64,000 bases of DNA from Pseudo-nitzschia pungens (GCA_037355855.1 CM074766.1:62001-126000), one strand, 5' to 3'. Shown: positions 32,216 through 43,212, counted from the first letter of the stretch. Notes: generated from the sequence alone by a model not told the origin. Translations and numbers: made by a program.

Positions 32216-32437
32216 CCCACTATAGTAGAGATGAGGACTCTGATGACGAGAACTAATTAATTAGTGGTAGAATTCGAAATAATCGGAACAGTCTACAGCA
32301 GTTTGTAAAAAATTTGCTCTGAAGCACCTCCGTGGTTACTGTCTATGGTTTTTCCGGGATTGCTTGAATATTTTTCGAACACCACAGTGTGTACTATTTA
32401 TCTGTCAGGAGCAAGAGTATGCTTTTTGTTGTTGCTA

Positions 32438-33403
32438 TTAAGAATTAATCAAGTCGTTTGCTGTAGCAGATGGAACCATCCCGTAAGAGAAGAAACCTTT
32501 CGTCTCACTCATAAAAGTGTTCAGAATGGTATTAATCTGTACCTTACTGGTTTGGTAATTGTATAGGAGAACCATAAGGTGAAGAATGATCTTCCTCTCT
32601 CCTCTCTCTTCAAGAACAAAAGGGTCTTTGACTCTGGGGAATCCTCCTTGGATCTGTCTCATACCCCACTCAGAGAGTTGCCAAATGCTTGTCGCAGCTC
32701 GATTGAGTACAACTCCTTCATCAGTGAGTGGGTCTGCTTGACTGCTTTTAATCAGGAAGTCTTTTGCAGTCAAGTTAAAAGCTGAGTCCACAACAACCTT
32801 TGCCGTGTACCGGTCATACATCTCTTCCATCTTGTTGTAGATGCCATAGTCAGCCTGAGTACTATCATACCAACACCCCGGAGCGTTCAAGACGCACGCC
32901 CGGATCCTTCCATCCGGACCAAAGAGAAGAACAGAGTTAATGTAAGTCGCTGAAGTCCATCCATTGTATGACCTGTTCTGTTTAGTCCAGTTGCCAGACT
33001 TCCGGAGATGGAGTTTAGTCCATCACAAGCACCCCAGACTCTATGTGGTTGTAAGACGGGGTACTTGGCAGCAAGAGCATCAATGTACAATTCAGTTTGT
33101 TCTTCAGAAGGCAATTTGCCATCGATACATGGGAGCGGAAGTTAATCCAAACGCCATACTTAATCCCCTTGCCACAAATCCATGAGTCCGGTACAAAAAC
33201 AAGACGAGTCCAAGCGCTCCAGTCACGTCCAACTCTCTTCTTCTCCTGTACCTTGTTCTTTTGATCTTCCTGATACATCCGTCGTGATCGTGATAGGTAT
33301 ACTGGTTGTAGAAGGGGACAAACATAGCAAGCAACTCTCTAAATACAACATGATTAACACCACAACAATTTAGGAGCACTTGCTCATTTCCGGATCGAAA
33401 CAT
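32438..33403 (-). pseudogene. Harbinger-type DDE transposase, frameshifted
   Basis: Three successive minus-strand frames form one protein. The first (33,403-33,104) has GALGLVLFLYRTHGFVARGL and AFGLTSAPMYRW. The second (33,114-32,887) has YPVLQPHRVWGACDGLN with the first catalytic Asp. The third, entered near 33,000, has APGCWYDSTQADYGIY, the second Asp in KVVVDSAFN, and NRAATSIWQLSEWGMRQIQG with the Glu. Frameshifts near 33,110 and 33,000 disable it. The motif set is that of DDE_Tnp_4 Harbinger enzymes that cut and paste DNA. Confidence 0.75.
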
Positions 33404-34543
33404 GTATGTGAAAGGTGAAGCAGCGTATCTCTTGATGGCAATTCAGGGCGTTCGCCAGCCCCTGTTTCTTTTGTCTTAATCTGATAGCCTTGAATTATTG
33501 TAATCAACAGCTATGTGCTTGTCATAGTAGTAATAGAAGTAGAGTAACTCCAGAGACATCATAATGCCGGTTGCCAGTTTTCGAAAAAAGTGTTCTATTG
33601 GAGAGCAAACACCCCTGTTTTGTTGAGGATAACAAGCTGTCGAATTTTTGGATTTTTGTCGAGGAGGGGGAATGCCGGCATGTCCAGTATCTTTGGCGGC
33701 GCGGGTTAGGGCTTGATAGAGAGATTTAATTTTTTCGACAAGAATTTCAGATTCCAAAATGTGCCTTGTCGGTCGAGACTCATTTAAGTAAGTCTGTTGG
33801 GGGCGCAATTTTTTAAGAAATTAAGTATAATCGGGAATGGTTATATGTCGACATAGTTTAAGACAAATCGGGAATGACTCAATGTTATCTTCAAGGAAAA
33901 CATACTTGTAATTACTTTCATTCTGACAATATTTTGCTCTCAACTCGTTATTCACTTCACCATTTTCTACATCTGCTAGTAATAATAACTTATTCTTGTG
34001 TATTATGGTGTAAGCATATAAATCAATCAGGTGATTCATCTTTGATTTGACAACTTCTGTCATGTCTTTCTTTGTGTTTGCTTTTGGTTGGTTTGTGATT
34101 GCCTTATTGACTTTGTTGTCAAGAATACCATCAAATATTCACTGATTGGGTTCTCAAATAGTGATTGTTCACAAATGAATAATGTTAAAATTCTTCGACT
34201 CACTTGATTCGGTTAATTGTTTTGGCATCATTCGACAAAACATACCGGAAGTTAAATACTTCTAATTGTACTATTGTGAGGATGAATCCCGAATAGCTAG
34301 TAATTTCGGGACAACTAAAATATACCGTGATGATATTACTACCGTAGAGTACGTATTACTACGTACTTCTGTAAAATTTAATCCTGTATTTTCGGGAATT
34401 ACAGTAATTTTAAGGTAACCTTACTCAAAATTCTTCTTTCTTTTAGCACCACCTTGAACCCTTCTCTCTCTCGGGTACCGTAGTGACAAGGACCACGTAT
34501 TAGGCAGGTCAGTAAAAAGTGCACTCGAACCTGACGCCGACGT

Positions 34544-34561
34544 GGTAACCTTAAGGTTACC
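34544..34561. repeat. perfect 18-bp palindrome GGTAACCTTAAGGTTACC
   Basis: Self-complementary over its whole length. It shares the AACCTTAAGGTT core with sites at 9040-9051, 62131-62142 and 63473-63484. Confidence 0.9.
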
Positions 34562-34581
34562 CTTTACAACTTCTACATGAG

Positions 34582-34599
34582 AGTAAGGTTAACCTTACT
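34582..34599. repeat. perfect 18-bp palindrome AGTAAGGTTAACCTTACT
   Basis: Self-complementary, 20 bp from the previous palindrome but with the half-sites in the opposite order, so the half-site AAGGTTA can be arranged head-to-head or tail-to-tail. Confidence 0.9.
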
Positions 34600-34995
34600 T
34601 TCACACAAACGTTCAGTCAGAACGGAACGCATTCACAAAAGTCATCGCACAGTCATTCTAAAATCTAAAACGGAGGAAGTAAATCTTAGTAATTAGAGCT
34701 ACGGTATTTTTTTTTTCTGTCCGCGAAGGAAGAAAATGAATACGAAGTACGTAGTAGAAGTAAACCTTACTCTACCTGGTAACTTACCCGTAAGGTTGGC
34801 AAGCACACTTGAACACGATCATTGTTGTAGACCATGGCAAGGGTCTACCGGTACCGTATTGGTGGGGTCAAGATTTTTATGGTGAAGTCATTTCAAACAT
34901 ACCTTACGCTTTACGGTAATACTAGAAGTGTTCTCCATTTTCCATCGAAGTTCATGAAATAAGCAAACTACAAGTAAGATTAATTACAATACAAA

Positions 34996-36036
34996 ATGAA
35001 AACAAGAAAGAAAGCGTCGTACAACACCAGACAGAAGAATCCCAGCACCGAGTTAAATGTGACCATTCTCTTTGCAGTCTCGGTTCTTTGTGCCATGCTG
35101 TTCATTCGCAATGGTTTGACAGTAGATTGGAATCCGCACCAAATCTATTGCAACACCGATTCGCCCGAGAAATCCGCCTCGGTGGCTGTTTCATCCGAGA
35201 AATCCGTCTCGGTGGCAGAATCTCGAGTAGCGCGCATGGCAATGTACAAAGAGCGCTACAACTACCATCCTCCAGAACCCTACGACGAGTATGCTTCGAG
35301 AGACGTGCTCTGCGGCACCGGTCCGGACTTTGGAACATTTTTTGGGAGGGGAGTGAACGAGAGATCTGCAAACAACGAGGACAGAACAATCTATGATCTT
35401 TTCTTCAAGAAAGGGCCCGACAATCCTACCATGCAAGGGAGTATTGTGGAGATGGGAGCCTACAACGGGGTGCAAGAGTCCAACAGTCGTTTCTATGAAA
35501 CGTGCCTGGGATGGAACACCCTTCTGGTGGAGGGCAATCCGAAAATGTTTGCGAGTCTCGTTCCAAACCGTCCCCACGCTCATCGGTTCAACTTTGCACC
35601 ATCGTGCAGCGAAGAAGACGAACGAAACAAAAAGACGGTGCCCTTTGACAACGTACTCTTTACCAATGCCGGTGTCCACGATGGATCGGTGAAGACGGCC
35701 TATTCGGATCACAACTCAACAAATATTGTGGACGTCCCCTGCGGAAGTCTCACCAAGGTCCTTCTCGATGTTTTTCCCGGAGGACACGTCTCGTTCTTCT
35801 CGCTGGATGTGGAGGGAGCCGAACCGTATGTGTTGGAAAACATTGATCTCAACAAGGTATTTGTGGAGATGTTCATGGTGGAGAACAGAAACAATTATTG
35901 TGGAGAGAAATGTGAGTCGCGGGATAAATTTCGAAAGATACTTACCGATCATGGTTACGTTCTGTTTGACAACAAGGTGAGAAAATCGGATTTGTTCATC
36001 CACCCGCTATCGGAGCATCTAAAGAAATTGTCGTAA
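34996..36036 (+). CDS. FkbM-family methyltransferase, type II membrane
   Basis: A 346-residue protein with an ATG start. A basic N-terminus and hydrophobic stretch at about 22-40 (VTILFAVSVLCAMLFI) form a signal anchor. The SAM-binding Rossmann segment is GSIVEMGAYNGVQESNSRFYE (motif I, about 149), followed by LGWNTLLVEGNPKMF (acidic end of strand 2), VLFTNAGVHDG, and the FkbM hallmark FFSLDVEGAEPYVLEN (about 267). Length and order match Methyltransf_21 proteins. Such enzymes O-methylate sugars or other small acceptors; the lumenal topology favours a secretory-pathway glycan or glycolipid substrate, which is inference. A doubled SEKSVSV/PEKSASV segment lies in the stem. Confidence 0.88.
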   Translation: MKTRKKASYNTRQKNPSTELNVTILFAVSVLCAMLFIRNGLTVDWNPHQIYCNTDSPEKSASVAVSSEKSVSVAESRVARMAMYKERYNYHPPEPYDEYASRDVLCGTGPDFGTFFGRGVNERSANNEDRTIYDLFFKKGPDNPTMQGSIVEMGAYNGVQESNSRFYETCLGWNTLLVEGNPKMFASLVPNRPHAHRFNFAPSCSEEDERNKKTVPFDNVLFTNAGVHDGSVKTAYSDHNSTNIVDVPCGSLTKVLLDVFPGGHVSFFSLDVEGAEPYVLENIDLNKVFVEMFMVENRNNYCGEKCESRDKFRKILTDHGYVLFDNKVRKSDLFIHPLSEHLKKLS

Positions 36037-39000
36037 AACCTTAGGTCAAGTCCAAGCATAAGGTAAAACAGCAGCGGAAACGTTTCAAATGCTACCGTTG
36101 CGTATAGAACGCTGTAAACTCGTTTCCAAAAACTTCCGAAGTAAAGCTCCGAGTTAATCAATTTTAGCAGGACTTCCTTCGAGACTCCTCCCAAATACGA
36201 AGTACTAGATACTAGACCTACGATATCGTCGAACGACGACGAAAGCGGTCGCATTGCAACCGGAATCGGTGCGCGATCGATGCCCACCAACGTGACCGGG
36301 CACGACTGCTGCTGCTGCCAGCCATCCTCCGGCTCTCGCACGGAACATACACGTGATGTGCAACGCTACGCCATGCTGTGGCATGACATGTTGAATGCAT
36401 TGTTTGTGTGAAAACAAATTTTTGATTTGTGGAATTGCACGAAAGTTGAGTAATTACTCTCTTTCGCTGCTGCTGGTTGGAGCTTGTACTGCGTTGAATA
36501 CTACTGTATTGTTGAAATACCGTACGTTTAGGTTTGGCTTGCTCTGCGCTCTGTATTGGAATTATAATGATATGACGGACGAAAACGTAGATTTGGTTCT
36601 GTAAAGCGTTGCGTACGTACTATCGTGACAGGCAGGGTTGGTGGAGTAACAGTACTTTTTCTTGGACACGACTTTGTTTGGGTTCGTTTAGCAGCTGGTT
36701 CGGATTGGAATATAGAACGCGGGTTTCGCAGGATTGCCTTCCGTTTGCCGACTAGAAGTAGAACGGAACGGGGGCGCACCAACTCGTGCGCCGGTGATTC
36801 ATTCCTTTCTGTCGCACAACTAAACAGTTCGATCATTCCAAGGAACGAACAATAGAAAGAAAGCCAACCAGAGTGGTATTTGTGACGTTCCTTTATTCGA
36901 ACGGTAGCGAATTCGACCTGCTACACCGGAAGCTTACAGAAGGAGACGCACTGGGTGCCGTGCTGGGGACATCGCTCGGCACCATTCTTTTGAAACCAAC
37001 TTGGATTTGGGTGATTGGTTGGAGCAAAAAGTGGAAGTGCTTCTCGAATCGACTTCCATGATCATGGCATCCTTCGTCGCGGTTGCGAGATTGAACGCCA
37101 ATAGACTAGTTTCTGCTTAGCCGCCGATCACGATCTCGCTTTCTGACTTCTTCTTCACAAGGCCAGTCCCGAAACCAACCAGGTATTACGTACGATAGAT
37201 TGTGTGAAGTACACGTTGTGAATGTGTGGGCCGCATATCAAAATAGAACATAAAGTTCAACCCTGGAGCAAGAGGAACGTATTTACTCACCCTGCTGTCC
37301 ATATCAAATTTTTTGAACCAACCATTTTACCGTACTGTTCCCTACCATTCATTTTAACGACAAGAACATCACTGGATCCAACTGTGTACGTGCCTGCGTT
37401 CCCGGTGATTCAAAGCCCACCCCGTCTCGACACCTTACGAACATCCGTACCGATCACGTGGAATTCTTCATCATTCGGGCTTCCATAGTGCTGCTTCGAA
37501 AGTGATAACGTTAGAATCCTTATTGATGGTAGCAACTGTAACATGCTAGTTTTTTTCTTTCCGATGCAGTCTTTGTCAGAATCAAATTTCGTTGGACCCA
37601 CCAAGGCGTATATCGTTTCCCGCCTTCGTTCTTCGATAGGGTGTATTTGTGTATTCTGTTGAAGCAGCTTTTGGCATTCTCTTCTCGGTTCACGGTCATT
37701 CGCCAGCCACTTCGTATTCCAATTCTTTATCGATCACCGCTTCATCGTCGCTGATTTCACCAACAGCGACATAACCACTTCTTCCCGATATGGCAGACTT
37801 GACGGTGGGAATGCCGGGGTAGTACTAGTCATAAAAAAGAGAAGTGAAAAAGCGATTGTTAAGAGACTGCGTTGAACACAGAGAAAGCGACATGTGCATG
37901 AAAAGATGCAGAAAACAAACTTAGCATGCCTCTTTTCAATGTACCATCTTTCTTCAACTCCACTACTAAAAAGGCACGTCAGGTATTCGAATCTCCCTTA
38001 CTCGTGCACGGGAAAACTACTTATTTCGTCTCACCAAAGAGAGCAACTTCAATTTTCTCTCAATCTGTTTCGAATAACAGTGTTGTGCTACTGGCAAGGG
38101 GAATGAGCCACGGAAATCGGCATCAACTTTGCGGTTGAAAAAAGCGGCTACCTGCTTTGCTTCCGATGGCAAAGGATTTATTTTGATGAATGGTAGAAAA
38201 TGACGATATCTCAATGAAAAACTTGAATCCGTTGGGTCGCAAGTGGAATGAGCCCTTGGCATCCATTCCGTTGTACCTACCTCCCCTGTTGCTGCCAGTA
38301 ACTCATTACCATCATTATTTTATCATGATTCAGGGAAAACGACAATAATGAATTGTGAAAAATTGTTCGAAAGTCGCATTGAGTCTGCGGGAAATAATAT
38401 TTTTTTGCTATCTAGAAATGAAAGCAAACGGTAATATTGGACTTTCACATTCGTTTCGTTACAAGCCAGTTGTCATCTTCTCCGCATTCTGTTGTGCACA
38501 TTTTGCGGTAAGTTTCTTGTTAAGAAACCTTGAATACACTTCACCCGTCAAACGCTAAAACAACCGATAAAGAAGGTGTTACGTACTGAAACTCGTATTG
38601 TTATTATTGATCTCCGATCTTTTCTTATTGTCATCTACGGGGCTTCGATGTGATAGCGACGCACTATAAGAATACTCCGTATTAGTTTTTTGATTTAATT
38701 ATTAATGACAGAAATACCGGACCGATTGACGTTACGTGAAAAAGATTTTTCCAAAAATACGCTATTCTACCGTACAGTACCATAATATTCGATTCACTGT
38801 TTTCCATTTGTTTTTCGATTTAACAATGAAACTTATGGGATGGTGATAGGGATACGGAGCTCAAATTCTAAAAATAACAAATACTACGTAACCCAATTTA
38901 TTTTCAACCTCAATGTATTTTTTTTAAATTTAACTTATCTTCTCCACTGTGGAATGCCACTGCTAATACATAACATGTTCTACTCTTTTATCGGCGAAAG

Positions 39001-39224
39001 ACATATTGATAATATGATAATATCATTAAGCTTTAGAATACAACCTCAATAAATCTTCTCTCGTTTCATTCTTATTTTTCGTTGCTTCATTTTTTTTGTC
39101 ATTCGAATGTTCCTCCCGTATCTATGCTACAGAGACCAATGAACACACAATCCGCACCTCCTTTCATTCTTTTTCAAATCGATACGACGACATAAGAATA
39201 ATACTGTTCCGACACAGTCGAACT
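36037..39224. other. intergenic, one possible relic, otherwise nothing seen
   Basis: Several frames of 60-100 codons occur, none with a recognised domain. A possible minus-strand relic lies at 37,220-37,830 (listed separately). Bases 38,560-39,060 are A/T-rich and featureless; an upstream extension of the 39,225 gene exists in frame but lacks an ATG. Confidence 0.5.
37220..37830 (-). pseudogene. possible decayed gene of unknown family
   Basis: Read on the minus strand, protein-like stretches appear in successive frames: YYPGIPTVKSAISGRSGYVA and EISDDEAVIDKELEYE near 37,820-37,700, VGPTKFDSDKDCIGKKKTSM near 37,600, HYGSPNDEEFHVIGTDVRKV near 37,490-37,430, then past a TGA GTYTVGSSDVLVVKMNGREQ and YGKMVGSKNLIW. 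Stops and frame changes separate them. The pattern suggests an old coding sequence; the family is unknown and chance cannot be excluded. Confidence 0.3.
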
Positions 39225-39974
39225 ATGACAACTACCAATCCCAACCATAGCGACTGCGTCAGCGACAGCATCTGCACCGGCAATCGCTGTGGCGATCGAC
39301 AACAACGGCAATCGTCCATTTTGCTGTCACCGGAAGAAATTCTTTGCCTCGTCGAAATCCGAAATTCCGAAAACGATGCATCGGACTGTTTCGATGACGA
39401 TGGCAATGACAACGAGGAGGAGGACCAGGACGACATAGACTGCGACGATGATGACTCCATGACCACAAATCCTCCAGTGATGGAACAGCTCAATCCTCCA
39501 CAGAGCCGCTTCCACCGCAGAGCATCTTGCAGCGACAGCTTGCTAACGCTGCAACTAGAACACCAGCAAGTAAGACAAACACACGAGCGACGGAGACCCG
39601 AGAGACGGAACAGCAGTAACTACTACAGCAATGACTCTAATCACGCCGGCGACAACCAGAGAACAACCAACAGGATGCGAAAGAACATTGCGGCAGGAAC
39701 TATTTCCGGGACGGTGGACGGACACATCGTTCCGGTCCATTTGCATCGTCGAACATTAGGATGGGAAACTACCACAAACTCGGGAGGTTATCACAACAAC
39801 TATAACGTCAAACACTATGCTGCAAAAACAAAAGAAACCGCAACGGTAGCTTCCGGTCCCCGCAAAAGGAGCACCGACGTAGATTTTCGCATTCACTACG
39901 GTTTGGAACGACCAGCCTCGACAACTGCATCACGATTCGAGATTTTTCAACAGGCTACCGGAATCTTCTTCTGA
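39225..39974 (+). CDS. small acidic/low-complexity protein, unknown function
   Basis: The longer frame opens with TTG at 39096; the first in-frame ATG, at 39225 (CGAACTATGACAACTACC), gives 249 residues. An N-terminal QSSILLSPEEILCLVEIRNS segment may form an amphipathic helix. It is followed by an Asp/Glu-only stretch (about 79-103), then Arg/Asn/Gln-rich sequence. The C-terminus, DVDFRIHYGLERPASTTASRF with EIFQQATGIFF, looks ordered and has the lowest repeat content, so it is the best part to search. No localisation signal or catalytic motif is visible. Confidence 0.55.
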   Translation: MTTTNPNHSDCVSDSICTGNRCGDRQQRQSSILLSPEEILCLVEIRNSENDASDCFDDDGNDNEEEDQDDIDCDDDDSMTTNPPVMEQLNPPQSRFHRRASCSDSLLTLQLEHQQVRQTHERRRPERRNSSNYYSNDSNHAGDNQRTTNRMRKNIAAGTISGTVDGHIVPVHLHRRTLGWETTTNSGGYHNNYNVKHYAAKTKETATVASGPRKRSTDVDFRIHYGLERPASTTASRFEIFQQATGIFF

Positions 39975-40607
39975 TGAACAACCGCCACCCCAATCCAATG
40001 CCATGTTGTGCATCACGTTCGTTTTCCATCCCAAAAGTGCTTTCTTCCTACTACTAGCATTCAAACGCAGTACAGAACCATCTTTTGTTAATTTTGGCAT
40101 GCACAACTAGTAATTATCAACTCTACGAATGCTTACAAGTCAAAAGTAGTGGCAGTGGTGGTGTTCGAGCTTTTCGCGTGTGTCGTGCCGTGTTTGTTCA
40201 ATGGAAATGAACTGTACGAAGTAAAACAATACTATTAAAAGATTACTTCGTAAGCCTTACTTCGTAATCCATTTTTTTTGCGATGTTTTAATGTTGGATT
40301 TTTGCGATCCGCACTGATTGATGGACCCTTTTACATCAATCAATTGCAAGCCCCGTATCCACCTGTGATTCAACCTGTGGAACAATGTTTTTTTATATCG
40401 ATGACCCGAAGAAGAACCCTCGGGGTGGTCCCATGTTTCTAAAACTAAGAATATCAGTGTTCCTCAACATGTCCGTACGGTATGCATTTTCCAAGAACTT
40501 GAAAATGCATAAGATTGATTTTATTTAATATTTTCAAAAGATGTCGAAAAGTATCGAAATACGATCGGCTTTAATAGGACAATTGGAGAAATAAAAAATT
40601 TATCAAT
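39975..40607. other. spacer, nothing coding seen
   Basis: Contains two TACTTCGTAA words at 40,240-40,272 and A/T-rich DNA up to the MITE target site. Confidence 0.5.
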
Positions 40608-40609
40608 TA

Positions 40610-41249
40610 CTTCCTCCGTTCCGAAATAACTGTGCGATGACCGAAGTGTTTGCGTTCCGAAATAAGTGTTGCTTTGTGTAGAAAATACGTAGAAGGTGTA
40701 CCACGAACATCGAAATTATTTTTCTTTTAATTTTTTTTTCGTGCGCCGCACGGTTTTCTATAGAACACGGATTGCGCGCAAAAAACACACTAAAACACAC
40801 ACAAAATTAAATTAAAACACACACGAACGAAAATAACTAGTGTTATCGCGCAAAATACGAGAATTAATTAATTTTAATTTTAATTAACCGAGACACGAAA
40901 AATAGGCTATCTTTGGACGATAAACGGAAGACAAGAACTCTCTTCTTGTTTCTATGACCTATACCTGGACAAAAATTCAGTGTCTTAGCTTTCGAAAGAA
41001 CCTTCCCCGAGGTTCAAATGCCAGGTGGAACCCTTTCAACCGGTAAAATCACATTTGAAGGGCAAAACGGGCCCTTTTCAAGTCCTAATGAAAGGTAGAC
41101 CAATAGCGCGAGCCTATCAGTGTCTAAACAGGCATAAGGACTTAGTTGAGGAGTGTTTAACCCAAAAAGAACGATTTGAATCGGTTGAAAATTGATCGAT
41201 AGACAAGCTTGTATGTGCGAAGCGCACACTTATTTCGGAAAGGAGGAAG
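40610..41249. mobile_element. Stowaway-like MITE (Tc1/mariner type), 640 bp
   Basis: The ends are inverted copies: the left begins CTTCCTCCGTTCCGAAATAA and the reverse complement of the right end begins CTTCCTCCTTTCCGAAATAA. The match extends to 27 bases with two mismatches. TA flanks both sides (40608-40609 and 41250-41251), the Tc1/mariner target duplication. The left end also holds an internal copy of GTTCCGAAATAAGTGT at about 40,653. The CTCC(C/T)TCCGTTCC terminus is the classic Stowaway form known from grasses. No transposase frame is present, so it would need an enzyme in trans. Confidence 0.85.
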
Positions 41250-41251
41250 TA

Positions 41252-42186
41252 CGTACGTATGGTGAGCTCTACGCTACGATCGCTAAATCTATATGAAAAA
41301 ATGAGAAATGAAAAAAAGAAATACCGTAGATATCCTCATTGAGAAGATGAGATTAAACGAAATATGTGAATGTTAATTAATTCTACTATGATTCGCACCT
41401 GCGGAATTAATTAATTTTTGATTTTAATTTTTTTAATGTTTATCATTGTTTATTTTTCATCGTTTTTAATTTTTAACCCCAATTTATTTTAATTAATAAC
41501 GATTGATTCTGCGAATCAAAATCAGATTTTTTCATTAATGTTCTGCATGTCGGCACTTGTTTCCCCAATTTTTATTTCGGTTTATCTCTTTTATTATTGC
41601 CGATCTGATTTTTATTGAGCATTTCAATCAAACAATACGCCCACCTTCATTTTTTTCCCGGCGCTCCTGTAAGGTTACGGTACCGGTGGATAAGATTATA
41701 TTTTTGTATCATGATGGATTGATTTTGATGATTCATTCATTCATTGATCAAAATCAAAATGTTATTCCTTCGTACGGTATACCGTATTACTTGGGGCTGG
41801 TTGATTCTCAACAAATACGACTAACTTACCTTCCGAGTAAGTTCTCGGTAGTTTACGAAGTAAGTTACCGGTACGGAATGAACAGTAAGATTACTTTTAG
41901 TAATTCTTATAACTTACCCAATACGGTAGTACTGTAATTGTCAACAAACTTCTCTTTTTCCACCCCCAGAAAATACTTACGGTGCCTGTACCGTACTGGA
42001 CGGTAACCTTACCCGTATTTTCCGGTACCCAAAGCCGAAAGGGAATGAAGACCATTACTACGTATTTCGTAGTTCGAGAATACACCCACTGCATCAATCA
42101 AGGCAAAACAGGTGCAAGCAACGCTTGGTTCTACAAATTGACTTCTGTAATCACCCAACGACCCCACCAACTAACACTGTTCCATC
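41252..42186. other. A/T-rich spacer next to MITE
   Basis: AATTAATTAATTTT-type DNA at 41,400-41,510 is bounded by GATTCGCA (about 41,390) and TGCGAATC (about 41,512), a weak inverted pair. GTAAGATTAC and GGTAACCTTACC words occur at 41,885 and 42,001. No gene seen. Confidence 0.5.
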
Positions 42187-43212
42187 ATGACTGGAAGAGC
42201 GCTTCGAAGAAACCACATCATCAACTTCGTTGTTGCGTCGGTGCTACTCTTGTCGTTTTACGAGACCTTTATTGTGAGTCGCTTGGAATTGAAAAAACAT
42301 GCTACTACTTATCAAGATAAAACGAATGCGGTGCCGTTGTACGATACGCCCCATCCCGGCAATAAAGTAGGGGACTGCATGGGGCTTGGTTTCAAAGGCC
42401 CGCTGGATAATCTTTTGCACAATGTCGATCAAGTATATATATCCATGCCGGCCAAAGCAGAACGATCAAGCATGAAATCATTCGCAATAAGTTGCATGAA
42501 CGTCGACATCGCAATCAGAACTAATTTATTCGTTAAAGAACCGGCGGACAAAAACACATGGCCAATCGAGGGATACCTTACAGAGTCATTGCACCCTCCG
42601 TCACTGATTGCATCGCATCTGTACACTGATACGCAATTCACGCATCTGGTGAAGCATTCGACCACGCGGTCGTTGATTATTTACATGCACCGCGAAGAGC
42701 CATCGCGTGTTCTATCGGGGATAAAGCAAGTGGCAGACATGAGACTTTGTCCCGAGAAAGACAGCGAACCTTGCACCATCCGGGAACAAGATCTCGTTGC
42801 GACAATCAAGAAAAAAAAGGCCGAAATTGGTAGCGGAGCGACAGAAATTTTGACTTGCGATTCCTACGATGCACTCGATGACAACGCACCCAACTTTGTC
42901 TTTGTGAATTACAAGCAGGCCGGTCGATTGCAAAAACTCCTCGCGAAACGTTTTTGTCCGGTAGAACTGAATCGGTCCGCCGAGGTAATCGTGAGCGCGG
43001 AGAAGAGAGAAATTAGCGTCGAGTTGCAAATGGATAATTCGGTTGTATCCCTCCAAGAATGGCTGGAAGCAAAGAAGGGTCTCCTCGAGTATTCACTGGA
43101 ACTCCGAAAGTCCGCGTCGTGTCAAGCGAAAACAAGAGCAATGGAAGAAAATCTCTTTCTCTGTCCCGACGAAACTCTTCATTTTGGAAAGGTCTGGGAA
43201 CAACATGACTGA
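42187..43212 (+). CDS. type II membrane protein, possibly sulfotransferase-like
   Basis: A 341-residue protein with an ATG start. An N-terminal anchor (HIINFVVASVLLLSFYETFIV, about 9-29) predicts a lumenal domain. QVYISMPAKAERSSMKSF (about 82-99) resembles the PAPS 5'-phosphosulfate loop that opens sulfotransferases, and SLIIYMHREEPSRVLSGIKQV (about 155-175) resembles their 3'-phosphate-binding strand-helix with Arg and Ser. The strongest Lys/Thr residues of the canonical loop are not intact, so catalytic competence is uncertain. The C-terminal third (LELRKSASCQAKTRAMEENL) is charged and helical. If the assignment is right it would sulfate a secreted glycan or protein; otherwise it is an uncharacterised Golgi protein. 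Confidence 0.5.
   Translation: MTGRALRRNHIINFVVASVLLLSFYETFIVSRLELKKHATTYQDKTNAVPLYDTPHPGNKVGDCMGLGFKGPLDNLLHNVDQVYISMPAKAERSSMKSFAISCMNVDIAIRTNLFVKEPADKNTWPIEGYLTESLHPPSLIASHLYTDTQFTHLVKHSTTRSLIIYMHREEPSRVLSGIKQVADMRLCPEKDSEPCTIREQDLVATIKKKKAEIGSGATEILTCDSYDALDDNAPNFVFVNYKQAGRLQKLLAKRFCPVELNRSAEVIVSAEKREISVELQMDNSVVSLQEWLEAKKGLLEYSLELRKSASCQAKTRAMEENLFLCPDETLHFGKVWEQHD

Larger units (their letters stand above)
31737..33403. mobile_element. decayed PIF/Harbinger DNA transposon
   Basis: Two convergent broken genes, a small basic plus-strand gene (about 31,850-32,215) and a minus-strand DDE transposase (32,438-33,403), give the two-gene layout of PIF/Harbinger elements. A 48-50 bp tandem duplication (31,753-31,800 and 31,801-31,850) lies at the left side. 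Terminal inverted repeats and 3-bp target duplications could not be identified, so the limits are only those of the coding relics; minus-strand frames at 33,476-33,808 may belong to the element's 5' end. Confidence 0.7.
33404..34995. other. intergenic, palindromic word cluster near 34.5 kb
   Basis: Besides possible Harbinger 5' sequence to about 33,808, an ATG frame on the minus strand at 34,063-33,821 (80 codons) has no recognised family. From 34,330 the sequence is dense in GTAACCTTAC-type words, including two perfect palindromes listed separately. Confidence 0.5.
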
